Shown here: positions 1 to 10,224 of the stretch, in pieces | How the letters are laid out: each line of letters starts with the position of its first letter | Position numbering within the stretch: the first letter of the stretch is position 1 | From: Terfezia claveryi | Taxonomy: Eukaryota; Ascomycota; Pezizomycetes; Pezizales; Pezizaceae | NCBI GenBank assembly: GCA_015179025.1 | Contig: WHUX01000014.1 | Coordinates: forward strand, 62,001-126,000 | Reading direction: 5' to 3' | Length of the DNA stretch: 64,000 bases | The notes under the pieces: model-generated | Database searches by the model: none | The model's input: only the letters and a program-made list of their open reading frames with translations | Told to the model about the DNA's origin: nothing | Program-made: the position numbers and the translations under genes

Positions 1-175
1 TTTTCGGAATTGCTATGTGGGAGGTCGGCAACCTTCATGATCAGGATACTTGACGCACAATTGCATTGTCATGCGATGCATTGCGTCCGGTACGAGGATG
101 CCTAGGTGCACGACCCCTGAAGCACCTAATTTCCAGCGGGATTATTCCCATGCCAGCGGGTTGTTCAATTTCCAT

Positions 176-251
176 GGTATTAAGTAGTCTGGTTGCACTA
201 CCCCCTCGCAAGTGCAACCAGACCCAGACTACAACCAGACTAGGTATAATA
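176..251. mobile_element. 41-base palindromic TAGTCTGG micro-element with a nested 8-base insertion
   Basis: The outer element spans 185-242. It starts TAGTCTGGTTGCACT and ends with the exact inverted repeat AGTGCAACCAGACTA, with an 11-base loop. Its right arm is interrupted by CCAGACTA (224-231), flanked by the 9-base direct repeat CAACCAGAC (215-223 and 232-240). Removing the insert and one repeat copy restores a perfect 15-base terminal inverted repeat. The flanks of the outer element (GGTATTAAG and GGTATAATA) are only a weak match, so its own target duplication has decayed or changed. Confidence 0.8.
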
Positions 252-530
252 TTAAGATAAATCTGGATATGCTTATAATAATACCGGACTGGACAGTGCT
301 AGAGGAGTGCAGGGGTCTTCTTATCCCTGTCCCCCATACATTTCTCCTCGCTAGTCTCATGCCAAGACCCTTATTCCCTCGCTATACCGAACGAGGCATG
401 TCTGGCTGCTGAATAATCTACTCTGTTAGGCCTAATAGTTGCAACCAGACTATAGGCCTAATGTGACTCGAAATACCCTTTTTGGAGTGCAAACAGAACA
501 ATCCCCCTGTCAGGGGACTAGCGCCATTTC
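250..530. repeat. Dispersed repeat shared with 53,880-54,160
   Basis: Reverse-complement matches to 53.88-54.16 kb include the GCTGAATAAT-CACTCTGTTAGG stretch near 400-430, the GTGACTC-AAA-ACCCTT stretch near 463-483 and GCTAGCGCCATTT-CTAT near 519-534. The other copy lacks the micro-element at 436-452 and the piggyBac-like element at 535, so it serves as an uninterrupted reference for both. Confidence 0.6.
427..461 (-). mobile_element. 17-base TAGTCTGG micro-element with 9-base duplication
   Basis: The insert at 436-452 reads TAGTCTGGTTGCAACTA on the minus strand. It is flanked by perfect direct repeats TAGGCCTAA (427-435 and 453-461). Both ends are TAG/CTA, so it resembles two overlapping element ends. 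Confidence 0.85.
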
Positions 531-1298
531 CTATCCCATGGCCGGTCCACAGGGGTCGATTTTTAGACAGCCCCCGACAATACCAAGAGCTCAGTGCATG
601 GCGACAACATGGGACACTGATCAGGTTTAAGGCATACCATTTGAAGTAAAGAGCAGGAGTTTGGCTCAACGTCGGTCAAAAGGTCTATGTGGCCTCTCGT
701 GCCATATGTGGCCCCAAGCCCTTCGAGAGCGGCTTCAAGCTGTGTAAGAAATCAAGTACAAGCGACATTTCAGAGCCTACAATATCGCAATGGACGCACA
801 GCTTAATACGGACGACGCACAACTCGCTTATACTCCATTCGAACATCCTAATCTATTCTCTTTATTTTGGGATGATGGAATTCTTGCTAGTGTTTGCTTT
901 TCTACAAATATGTATGCTGCGCAATATTATGCAAAGCTTCCTATTGGTATCGGTACCAGTAGTACTGACGACTTTGAGCCTCGCTCCTGGAATCCTTTAC
1001 TGTCTGGTGAATTGCAAGTTTGGCTTGGGATTTTAATTTTAATTGGGACTTTGAAGTTACCTAGAACCTCTGACTTTTGGGATCCTCAAGTTCTAAAAGC
1101 ATTAGGGGGTAGTGGAAAGGATAGCCGGAAGGAAAAGATGTCAATGAAGCGCTTTCAGCAGATTCGGAGGTTTTTCCATATTTCATAGATTGAGCAGTGT
1201 CCGTCCGGCTGCGGCCATATGTCGCGTAATTTGCATGCCAAGTTTATATTGCCGGGGGCTGTCTAAAAATCGACCCCTGTGGACCGGCCATGGGCTAT
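531..1298 (+). mobile_element. piggyBac-like element, internally deleted, with 48-base terminal inverted repeats
   Basis: Positions 535-582 and 1247-1294 are inverted repeats of 48 bases with one mismatch. They start CCC, as piggyBac ends do. The flanks carry the 4-base direct repeat CTAT (531-534, 1295-1298). The related sequence at about 53.9 kb has a single CTAT at this point, which supports a real 4-base target duplication. The element is only 760 bases and keeps just the N-terminal part of a transposase. Classical piggyBac inserts at TTAA, so CTAT is unusual. Confidence 0.75.
790..1188 (+). pseudogene. piggyBac-type transposase fragment (DDE_Tnp_1_7, N-terminal part)
   Basis: A 132-residue frame shows the N-terminal hallmarks of the piggyBac-derived transposase domain: an N-x-Y-A-A-Q block (residues about 39-45), then ELQVWLGILILIGTLKLPR (about 77-95) followed by a DFW, and an M-S-M-K-R-F-x-Q-I-R-R-F-F-H end. 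In full-length relatives this region is followed by the catalytic DDD core, which is missing because the frame stops at 1188 just before the right terminal repeat. Non-functional on its own. Assignment rests on recognised family motifs, not on a search. Confidence 0.7.
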
Positions 1299-1330
1299 CA
1301 TAGCGGGAACCCTTGCTATAGCCTGGTTAG

Positions 1331-1377
1331 CAAGAGTTGTAGTCTGGTTGGCACAACCCCCCCTAACGCTAGAGTTG
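1331..1377 (+). mobile_element. 29-base TAGTCTGG micro-element
   Basis: The insert at 1340-1368 begins TAGTCTGGTTGGCACAAC and lies between CAAGAGTTG (1331-1339) and CTAGAGTTG (1369-1377), a 9-base repeat with one mismatch. It sits 40 bases outside the right end of the piggyBac-like element. Confidence 0.75.
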
Positions 1378-1550
1378 ACTGTATTGGAACGAGAAAACCT
1401 TTCGAAATTACCACTCGGGCTCCTGTGAAGAACTACTCTCCTAGTGGAACATGTGTGACCTAAAACCTAACCTATCTTATGTAGTCGTGGGTTAGTTCTG
1501 AGCCTATGCAATAAGCCCTGTGTTATGCACAGTGCTCTGCCTGCTCACAG

Positions 1551-1723
1551 TACCGCATCCACTGGTGTATAACGATCCTTGTCAGTTTAAAGACATAGGT
1601 CGAGCTTATGCAGTAAAGGTGATAAAATAGGTGGATGGTAACAAGCTCACTGAGGTATAATGGTCCTGTCAGGTGTATTATCTTTAAACTGACAAGGATC
1701 GTTGTTCGCCAGTGGATGCGGTA
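1551..1723. mobile_element. MITE family A, copy 1
   Basis: Terminal inverted repeats of about 43 bases (1551-1593 and 1681-1723) begin TACCGCATCCACTGG and end in the complement. A TA at each end suggests a TA target, as for Tc1/mariner-type MITEs. The matching arm at about 5,800 (CTGCTCACAGTAGGTAGACC on the minus strand) lacks the element. No coding capacity. A second copy is at 10,225. Confidence 0.8.
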
Positions 1724-1753
1724 CGGTAGGTAGACCTTCTCCTAGAGACGCCC

Positions 1754-3538
1754 TACCCTTGCAAGCCTACTAGTGAGCAGCCACCGTCTAGTGCACACCC
1801 CTGCAAAACCCCCTGCAACAGCGTCTCCAGCCACAACTCGTAAGATATCATGAGCATAGTGATTCTGACTAAATACATATCTATGAAAATGAGTACGCCC
1901 TACAACATGGTTATGCTCACATCCTACCAAGATCAACTGAAGACCCAATATTCCCCTTTCCAACATGACCTTCCCGAAGACCCACCCCCACCCTCTCAAC
2001 CACTCGTATAGGCCAGGTATCCAGCGGGTGAGCCTATGACGACTAGAAGGCCATTTTCTAGTATCTATATTCATGTTATAACAGCCTTTAGGGCAGCAGC
2101 CGCCAATATGACCAAAATTTATACAATCTACAACAGCGCTCCAAAATAAACTATTTTCAGAATTAACTAACTTACTTTATATATGCTAGTCTGAACTCTC
2201 CACCTTCCCCTTCTGCAACCTGCCCCTCTACAGCATTCTCAATCACTACGGAGAGGTCCCCAATCGCTCTAAAAGCTCCAATAGCTCCAATACTGCCTCC
2301 CTTCAAGAACTATCCTCCTAACAGCTACTCCCTCTACCTATACACCAAATATTGCACAAATAGGCCTATAACAACTAGGAGACCTATGCCTAGCATCTAC
2401 CTCCAGCACTGAAGGTGGAGCGTGCAAAATGGTAACAATGGAAGGCCTCAATTCGGGGTACTAATCTCCCAAATAAGCAATTCCGAGAGCTATTATCCAA
2501 TTAACCAAATACACCTTATTTATGCCCTCCTAGATCTAGTCTTATTCCTAGATCCGCCTGATCCGAACTCTCCTCCAGAGCTTGAAAAATGCCTCGAGAA
2601 AGGTGATAAAAAAGCGGCTATTGGAGCCCAGAATTAGGGGGGGGTATTGGAGTTCCAGAGCTACTAGTATTAGAGACCCCTACGAGGGTGCTAAAGCATT
2701 ACCAATACCAACGCAGAATAGTTGGTAGAGCACTGAGTTAAATGCTCGGTATATAGGTTGGCACTAGGCTGGACACTAGGTTGGACGCTAGATTGGGCGC
2801 TGCCTATATAGTCCGGTTGGAACAAGGACGCTATAGTGGATACTAAGCTGACGTTAGACTAATGCTCGATTAATCAGACTATGCTCGCCTACTGGCGGGT
2901 ACTTAGATATTGGGAAATATCGATGATGGGGAACAAATGGTTGAAATGAGGGGGTTGCAACAACCTTAGAAACCCCCCAATTACAAGCAACCCATGAAGG
3001 CCAAAGAGGGGGTATTGGAGCTTTTAGAGCTATTGGAGGCCTCTCCGTAGTAATTGAGAATGCTGCAGAGTAGTGGTTATAGAAGGGGGAAAGGCTAGGG
3101 TCCAGGATAGCATAGATAGTGCAAATTTAGTAAATTCTTAAAATAGCTCGTTTGGGTTTTTTTTGATTGCATACCATTCCATCATATTCAAGGCTGCTGC
3201 CCTAGAGGCTGTTTTGAGATGAATATAGGTACCAGGAAATGGCCTTCTAGTCGTCATAGGCTCTCCTGCTGGATACCCGGCCTATAACAGGCGTTGAGGG
3301 GGTGGGGGTGGCTCTTCGGGGAGGTCATATTGGAAAGGGGAATATTGAGTCTTCGGTTGACCTTGGTGGGATATGAGCATAACCATGTTGTAGAGCGTAC
3401 TCTCTTCCATGGCTATGCATTTAGCCGGAATCACTATGCTCATGATATATCACGAGTGTGGCTGGAAACGCTGTTGCAAGGGGGTTTGCAGGGATGTGCA
3501 CTAGACGGTGGCTGCTCACTAGTAGGCTTGCAAGGGTA
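1754..3538. mobile_element. 1.8 kb palindromic element with TA ends
   Basis: The ends are TA-CCCTTGCAAGCC (1754) and GGCTTGCAAGGG-TA (3538). Arms of about 360 bases (1756-2113 and 3180-3536) are diverged inverted copies, and the match continues inward to about 2290 and 3010. Both arms hold a decayed reading frame of the same kind (1742-2074 minus and 3294-3551 plus) that I do not recognise. The right outer arm near 5,770 shows the empty site (GACGCCCCTATATAG on the minus strand). The centre (2300-3000) has no frame worth calling. Confidence 0.7.
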
Positions 3539-3572
3539 CATATATAAGTAGTTCTTCACGCTACTTTCGCTA

Positions 3573-3601
3573 CCGTACACGGATCGAGACTACCGTACAC
3601 G
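3573..3601 (-). mobile_element. 11-base TAGTCTC micro-element
   Basis: The insert at 3582-3592 (TAGTCTCGATC on the minus strand) lies between perfect 9-base repeats CCGTACACG (3573-3581, 3593-3601). The matching right arm near 5,740 lacks it. Confidence 0.8.
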
Positions 3602-3802
3602 TTGCGATATCGTTCCTATGCTTTAAATTACGCGCTCTGATAGCTATACCGGTATATAGACTTCTTGCAGTAGACCAGTTCTATTTACTCCACTAAATAC
3701 CAGAACTAGCTTGCTACCGGTCCTATAGGTAACCAGACTAAGTAGTCTGACTTGCACTAGCCCCTCGGTAGATCTACAGACTAAGGTACCGGTAGGTTAC
3801 CG

Positions 3803-3899
3803 AAGTCTCGATCAGACCCTCGCGCGTAGGGTTACCGGTAGGTATGGTTGTAACCAGACTAGTATGGTTGCTTTCTCTACGAGGGTCTGATCGAGACTA
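3803..3899. mobile_element. About 97-base TIR mini-element (TAGTCTC type) with nested micro-element
   Basis: AGTCTCGATCAGACCCTCG near 3803 is the inverted repeat of CGAGGGTCTGATCGAGACT at 3880-3898. Inside it, TAACCAGACTA (3851-3861) is flanked by perfect 9-base repeats GTATGGTTG (3842-3850, 3862-3870). The surrounding 3720-3970 has further degenerate pieces of the same family, for example 3925-3955 with a CCCTC-GAA-GAGGG hairpin. Confidence 0.7.
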
Positions 3900-3901
3900 G
3901 G

Positions 3902-5341
3902 TTACTTTCCTCCACATAAGGTACCCTGGTTGCACTACCCCTCGAAGAGGGTACCGGTAGGTATGGTTACTTTCAAGCCGGAATAGATTGCTTTATAAGC
4001 TTGTATAAAGAGGCATGCTTTGAATTACCGTGCCTAGAGCTTTACGGTACCCAGGCTTCATAGAGTACGGTCCCGTTTTAGGGTAATCCTGGGTATCTCT
4101 ATAGCCTATTCCCCAATCCTATTGCATATCCACTCAACCTGCATACATATCATCACATTTATGTAAAAAAAATCAAGAAACATGGCCAAGACCCTGCTCA
4201 TCTATACCCTCACAATATCCAGCCGAGTACGGACTCTTTCAAAAAAAAAAAAAAAAAAAAACATCCGGCCCAAACTATTCCCTTCACAAAGTACCATAAC
4301 ATCAAAATACGAAGCCCAAAAACACAAAGCCCAAATACATAAAATACAAAAACACAAAACACAAAAATATGACATAAAAACATGAAACACAAAAACACGA
4401 CACCCAAAAACACAATAGACCCCTCAATTATTTATCTCCCTACTTCCAGCAGCCAAAACCATACCCTCAGGGCCCCTTTACTTTTCCACCCTTTTTTGGG
4501 GCACCCTTCACAACCCTCCCCTTGTCCTCTGTGTCCTTCACTGGTGTCTTGACCGCTGTGCACGTACCTTTCACTACCTTCCCTTTGACCTCCGTGGTCT
4601 TGACTTTGACGGTTTGACCCCCGTGGCCTTGATCTTTACCCACGTGGCCTTGGTTTCAGTTGGTTTGCACCCACATCAAATAATGCAATCTCTTGGTAAG
4701 AATGCCTTGTGTGCTGAGCTCACGCTCTTGCCTGAGCTTATCTTGTGTGGCAAGCATTTCACATAAAGTGGTAATACCCCTGAGAGGCTTGTGCAGCAAG
4801 CATACAGTACCTTGATCTGGTTCCTACGCTGTGTGGTAACAATGCCGTGCATGGCGAGCTCACCACATGTCTGAAGCATCTTGAGTGGTAAGCATAGGTA
4901 CTGTCAGTGGTAAACGGGTCTGAGGCATGCCATGCACCTCTTGTGCGAGGTACTCACACTTGTATATTGACAAGTTAAGCATCCGGTGGACAGGTCATGT
5001 GTCTAGTTCAGGGTAATGAGCTCACCCGACAGCCACATTATCGAAATTATCAAAATACCGTTAACGTCATTTTCTCATACTCGCGCGTGGCCCGGCCATT
5101 CCGTATTCTCCCGCGGGCCGGGCCAGCCAGGAGACGGGCCTTCCGCGAGTTTGAGTGAGGATGAGTTGGATTATGTGGAAAATTCAGATTAAGGATGCGG
5201 GCTATCTAGTACTTCGGGTCAGATAGTCTCGCAGTATTGGTTTTCTATTTGCGTTGTTAGGAAGGGTCGGTTGGAAGGAGGAACATGAAGGGGAACCTAT
5301 GGATACCTATTAGAGCGCGTAATTTAAAGCATAGAAACGCC
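3902..5341. other. Interior of the nested structure: low complexity and gene debris
   Basis: A poly-A run lies at about 4240-4260, followed by A/C-rich low-complexity DNA (4296-4420). On the minus strand from about 4610 to 4467 is a lysine- and threonine-rich frame ending in a stop (KVVKGTCTAVKTPVKDT), probably the tail of a decayed gene. A 67-residue minus-strand frame lies at 4676-4879 and is unrecognised. I see no intact gene. Confidence 0.4.
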
Positions 5342-5669
5342 TACCGTAGTAATTGACAATTAACGCCCCCCTTCTCACATAACGCTCCCCCTATATTTAG
5401 AGAGTGTAAGTCTAACTATTCTACATATATCTTAAGTACATATGTAACGCTATCTATGTGTAGTTAGGTACTAAGGAGGGACAGTGCCATAGCATCAGAA
5501 GTTCCGCCAGACTACAGAAGTTCTAGCTAGATTAGTATCAGCCAAAAGATCAGGCTGGTGTTGAGTCGTAGTCCATCTGTGCACTGAGAGGCCTAGCGCA
5601 CCCAAGAAAACTAAATATTGGGGGGGCGTTATGTGAGAAGGGGGGCGTTAATTGCCAATTACTACGGTA
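5342..5669. mobile_element. MITE family B, 328 bases with 57-base TIRs
   Basis: The left repeat 5342-5398 begins TACCGTAGTAATTGACAATT and the right repeat 5613-5669 is its near-exact inverse. Each contains a C-run followed by CTTCTCACATAACG. TA at both ends suggests a TA target. It interrupts the right arm of the outer structure, and carries a micro-element at 5496-5523. Confidence 0.8.
5496..5523 (-). mobile_element. 10-base TAGTCTGGCG micro-element
   Basis: CGCCAGACTA (5505-5514) lies between perfect 9-base direct repeats CAGAAGTTC (5496-5504 and 5515-5523), inside MITE B. Confidence 0.85.
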
Positions 5670-6095
5670 CCTCGCAGCGTGCCTATAGAAGCAAGCCTAC
5701 TGCTTGTAGGAGCACTATATAGGGGATATCGCAAAGTGTAGCGAAAGTAGCGTGAAGAACTATATAGGGGCGTCTATAGGAGAAGGTCTACCTACTGTGA
5801 GCAGGCAGAGCACTGTGCATAACACAGGGCTTATTTCATAGGCTCAGAACTAACTTACGACTACGTATAGGTTGTATGAATTTTTTTTTTTATTTATTTT
5901 ATTTTAAATACGGTTGATGTCACAACTAAGCGAGTAGTCCGTGTTACCCGAGAATATTTGGACTGACGTAGTAACATTACATAAGTATTATAATATGGTA
6001 CATAGTCTAGTGGCACGTGGCGTTGTATCTGGTTACACCGTTACAGTCTCTCTACTTCTTTTTTTTAACATTCTTCTTCTTTCGGCCGAAAGTGA

Positions 6096-6239
6096 CTTCC
6101 TGTCTATGTTGGCACAAGCGGCTTCCTGTCTAGTCTAGTTGGCATAGTCCTTTTCCTCCTCTGCGAGGACCAGACTATCTGCGAGGGGTAGTGCAACATA
6201 ACTACGAGGAGACTAAGTGCAACCAGACTACCTTTTCCT
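6096..6239. mobile_element. Chain of nested micro-elements with four 9-base duplications
   Basis: (a) A variant, TATGTTGGCACAAGCGG (6105-6121), lies between CTTCCTGTC repeats (6096-6104, 6122-6130). (b) A block at 6158-6230 lies between CCTTTTCCT repeats (6149-6157, 6231-6239). Inside (b), ACCAGACTA (6169-6177) has TCTGCGAGG repeats (6160-6168, 6178-6186), and the 17-mer 6199-6215 has AGTGCAACA/AGTGCAACC flanks (one mismatch). Removing both inner insertions leaves a 29-base element that starts TAGTCTGGTTGCACT on the minus strand and ends with a CCTC-GCA-GAGG hairpin. Confidence 0.8.
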
Positions 6240-6269
6240 AGTTAGCAACCAGACTACCGTTGCCCCGGT

Positions 6270-7360
6270 TAAATGTGTTTCTCCCGGTCATGTGCTGTAC
6301 TCAGGGTAACAGCTCACAGCTGCGCAGAATACATCATTGGTTGGGTACAGTATTTTTGCGAAAGTAAAAGTAATTGCGTACGGAGTATAGTACACGTCAT
6401 TCAACACCCAAACACCGCCTCGTTCCCCACACTCAACATCCCCCCCTCTCGCCTACGCCAGGTGTCGCACTCGTCGGCCAATTCGAAAACACCTACACGT
6501 CGGAATATGCACCGACTTCAACGCATCCTTCTTCGCCCGACTCGCATTGCATTGGCCTCCTTTTTGATATCGAGGAAAAATCGACGCACACCTATAGCCA
6601 CTTTGCTAAAAGTAATACACAATATGGATTCTCAGCAGGCATCCCAGCAACCCCCTCCATTGGTACCACCATCTGTTCCTCCTATCAATCCGTCAGTGCC
6701 GGTAATGGTACTTCAGCAGCTGCCACATCGCCATAGCCAGCACCAGCACCTGCCTATCCGGTGAAAACTCTAAACCCCCTATGCTTTAATCGGCTTCAAC
6801 TGCTTTCCCACTTCAACAGTACCCTTCATAATCGGCGTCTTGTCGTAGATATTTACCACGCTGGGTTTCAGCCCACGGCAATAATCCTATCCTCGCTGGG
6901 CCACCACTAAGAGCGATTTTAGATGTATGCACCCCCCTCATCGAGCTGCTGGCTGAGATGGCTTGTGAGATCATATTCGAATACAATTCACCGGCCTTAA
7001 TTGCGATTGCTAATCCGATAGGACCGATATTATATGTACAAAATCGACGCCCGCGCCCAGAGCTGCAAGGTAGCTGTCACAAGGACTGAGTTTGAAGTAC
7101 TCTATACTTCCCATATGTGCGAAGACACGAGCTATACGCTCACAGGTTCGAGCTTCCAGGTTCTAGATATTGTAGTACGGGCGTCGACCGGAGAAGAATA
7201 CTCTGCGAGCGTTAAGGTGGAAGGCAGCTGCATAAATGAGTTACTACTTATTGTACTACTCAGTACATTCATTCCTTACCACAACAGAGCAATCTACCAA
7301 CGATACATACAGAAAATAACAAGGCAGATAGCCACCAAAGAATTCGAAGCTTTTGATTAA
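6270..7360 (+). other. Unassigned frames, possibly a decayed gene
   Basis: A proline-rich frame starting at 6624 (MDSQQASQQPPPLVPPSVPP) and a 108-residue frame at 7034-7360 lie on the plus strand. The stretch between them can be read as protein-like but is broken by stops. I recognise no domain. It could be the remains of a retrotransposon gag-like gene or chance frames. Confidence 0.2.
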
Positions 7361-7489
7361 CCTGCTTTCTACAGCTGTAAGATAAAAGAAAGAGAGAGTA
7401 ATGAGAAAATCCACAAGCTTAACCAATGTCCATTACATCCACCGTACCGAATTAGCTCAAAGGTGACCCTCCACTGCCCCCACAAACGT

Positions 7490-9064
7490 TTACTTAATCC
7501 CCAACAACTTGACATCAAACACCAACGTGCTATTAGCCGGGATCCCCGGTAACGCCTTCTTCCCATACCCTAAATCCGCTGGGATTGTAATCCTCCTCTC
7601 CCCACCAGGCTGCATGCCTGCAATACCAATATCCCAACCCTTGATAACCTCTCCTTTGCCCAGCGTAAACGAGAATGGCTTTCCCTTGGTATTCGAGTCA
7701 AACACGTCTCCGCTGGTCAACTTTCCAACGTAGCGCATGTTGACCTTCTGGCCTGCCTTAACTTGAGGGCCAGAACCAGTAGTTTTATCATCAATGGTCA
7801 CACCACCGACTTTACGTGGGCCGGAGGCAGAAGAAGCAGTCTTTTTCTCTTCATTCTTGTACTCTTTTTTCTCTTCCTTCTTAGGATGTTCCTTCTCCTT
7901 CTTCGCGGCGGGGGAGGGAGTAGGTCCTTGCTCTAGGTTCTTTGCAAACTTGACCTTCTTTGCGTCTTCCTTCTTCATTGGGGTATCGACCGAAATGGCC
8001 TTGCCATCGTTGGCCTTTGCTTTCTTTCCCTGCTTCTCATCTGGCTTTTCGGAGGTGTCGTCAGCAGCGCGCTTCTTGCTATCCTTCTTCTCAGCCTTCT
8101 TCTCAGCCTTCTTCCCAGCCTTATTCTCAACTTTCTTGTCAGCCTTCTTGTCAGCCTTCTTGTCAGCCTTCTTCTCAGCCTTCTTGTCAGCCTTCTTTGG
8201 AGTAGCATCCCCCTCATCGTCGCTGGTGAGCTCTTGAATACGGGGGTTCTCAAGGGAGTCGAGTTCGTCCTCGGAATCGGAGTCGCCATAAAGCTCATCC
8301 TCAGAGGGGGAAAGATCATAATCTTCATCAGACTCGTCATCCCCATCACCGTGGTCATGATCGTGATTGTGGGCAAGGTCGACGTAGTTTCCAGTAAGGT
8401 AAATATCGTAATTTCCAGTGACCTTGAAGAAAATATCCTCTGAGTCAGAGATAGTAAGGGTGAGAGGTTGTTGGTAATTCTGTGTTCACCAACATTAGCC
8501 AGTGACCTAACTCCATGAGACTTGTGTGACCACCACTGGCTCATAGGGTAGTTTAAGCTCGTCTCACCTTCTCGGTATCCAAAGTACACACGACAAACTC
8601 CTCCAATTCCAGATCATCTTCATCATCACTCAAATCCTCCAAACTAATCTTTCCCCTCTTCTTCCTCTCACCATTAACATCCATCTTATCCTCATCTTTC
8701 TTATCCTCATCCTTCTCACCACTCTTCCCCGTCTTCTTGGGAGTCTCCTGCTCATCCTCAGACTCCTCCTCATCTTCATCGCTGTCCATATCATCATACA
8801 TTGATGAGATTGGGCGGCGGATGATCTTCAAAGTCGCACGCTTTGGCCCATCACTTGCTGGCTCGGCTGTGGGGTCTATAGCAGCCATTGTTATGACAAC
8901 CTACATAGCACAGCGATTAACACAACCAATTGCTCAGAACACAGAAGCCACAATTCTCAGGTCAAACTCACAGGAACAGGTAAATCCGTAAACTCAGCAG
9001 CCGGGATGATATTGTCTCCAGCACGAATCTGCGCTCCCCAAAGAGCAACTGGTCTTCCAGACAT
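7490..9064 (-). CDS. FPR4: Nucleolar FKBP-type peptidyl-prolyl isomerase (Fpr3/Fpr4 family), 471 aa
   Basis: Three exons: 9064-8972, 8900-8568, 8479-7490, with introns of 71 and 88 bases. The start [18 protein letters not shown] opens the nucleoplasmin-like N-terminal domain found in yeast Fpr3/Fpr4, which includes the conserved blocks [19 protein letters not shown] and [16 protein letters not shown]. Acidic tracts follow, then a lysine-rich region with repeated KKADKKA units (about residues 210-245), typical of nucleolar histone-binding proteins. The last 110 residues are the FKBP domain, with [38 protein letters not shown] and the FDVKLLGIK end. Family members isomerise prolines in histone tails and act as histone chaperones. 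The choice between FPR3 and FPR4 is not resolvable, as filamentous fungi usually carry one gene. Confidence 0.93.
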
Positions 9065-10224
9065 TTCGTTCGCGTAGAAATGAGAAACTGTTCAAAGTCG
9101 AGTGTCTTGTGTGGGGTTGAGAAAGGGGAATGGGAGGCCGAGACGAAGTTTGAAATACAAACCTTTTAACTAGAGGATGCCAAGATTTCAGTTTTTTTAT
9201 CGAGTCGTGTTCATCACGGGATTTATTCAAGCCTGTAGTAACACTATCCGGATAACACCATTAAGGGTATTTACATGATCAAAGCTATTTGTACTCCGTA
9301 CAATTGTAGAAATCAAAGCAGTCAACGAAAAATCACTCACAAACCATTCATGATAGCAAGAATACCCGAACATCCATGTATCTCTTATGAGACCCGAGTA
9401 AGGTACCGGTACTCAATGCTCTGGCTTGGAGTAAACCGTATAGGTGACCCTCTGCGAGCAACCAGACTAGGTCGATAATTAACAGTTAGAATAAATTAAA
9501 GCTCTACAGTACTGCACAGGCTTATGATGGCTGCCGCTTGAATACCCCAAACACAAGCAGAGCCGCCTACGTACAGTACATCCAAAATCGCCAACAGCAT
9601 TTACCCCAGATCAACCAGATCTACTCCCAAATGCGACACTGTCCAAGGCGTCTTCTTCCGGGCCTAAACGCAGCGCAGCGCCGATAATAAAGTCGCCGGG
9701 GAAGCCCAAGGTATCAAAGAGAACCTAGACAAGTATGGATAGGGGGAGTCCGGGAAGCCATGTGGTACTAACGTTGGGAGTTATCACGTTTATTTTCCTG
9801 GTAGGACGTGGCTAACGGTAATTTGTAGATACGAGTGGAGTGGGTAAGAATGAGATAAGTACCATGGAGAGGGGGGGAGGGGTTCGAGATCAAGAAGGTT
9901 TAGCTACTTACCTTACCTTCTTGTCCGGGTCTGCAGCTGCAGGAGGAGGAGGAGGAGGAGGAGGAGATAGCAGTAAGTTTTCTATCTTTATGAGACATTC
10001 ACTGCTGCTGATAATAGATAGGTACCTAGAAGCTGTATCGTACACTTTATTTGGATAAATCTTTGTAATATTCTTTGCAATACGTTACTACTCCGGCGCT
10101 GGTTCACTTGCAATCCGTTACTTGTAGCCAACTAACTTATCAATGTACTTGTACCTAGCTATTCAATCCCAATCTTATTGCGCAAGCCAACATTTTGATC
10201 TGATACATCTCATATTGTACTCCG
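9065..10224. other. Non-coding stretch with one micro-element remnant
   Basis: No gene recognised. A TAGTCTGG piece at 9450-9469 reads, on the minus strand, TAGTCTGGTTG followed by a CTC-GCA-GAG hairpin, without a clear duplication. A (GGA)n run lies at about 9940-9965. Copies of the motif TACTCCGTA occur here and elsewhere in the window. Confidence 0.5.

Larger units (their letters stand above)
1458..5877. mobile_element. Outer inverted-repeat structure with three nested elements
   Basis: Sequence at about 1458-1753 plus 3539-3680 matches the reverse complement of about 5290-5341 plus 5670-5877. Shared blocks include TTAGTTCTGAGCCTATG, GTGTTATGCACAGTGCTCTG, TTCTTCACGCTACTTTCGC and ATGCTTTAAATTACGCGCTCT. 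The left arm is interrupted by a MITE (1551-1723) and a palindromic element (1754-3538), the right arm by another MITE (5342-5669). Each arm gives the empty site for the insertions in the other. The outer ends are fuzzy and I found no clear target duplication. The block TTTAAATTACGC also occurs in the 52-54 kb and 63.6 kb elements. Confidence 0.65.

Noticed and set aside
4202..4413. Phe/Cys-rich frames opposite a poly-A and A/C-rich tract
   Set aside because: Low-complexity translation only; not gene-like.
7794..8237. Phe/Ser-rich plus-strand frame
   Set aside because: Shadow of the lysine-rich region of the FKBP gene on the other strand.
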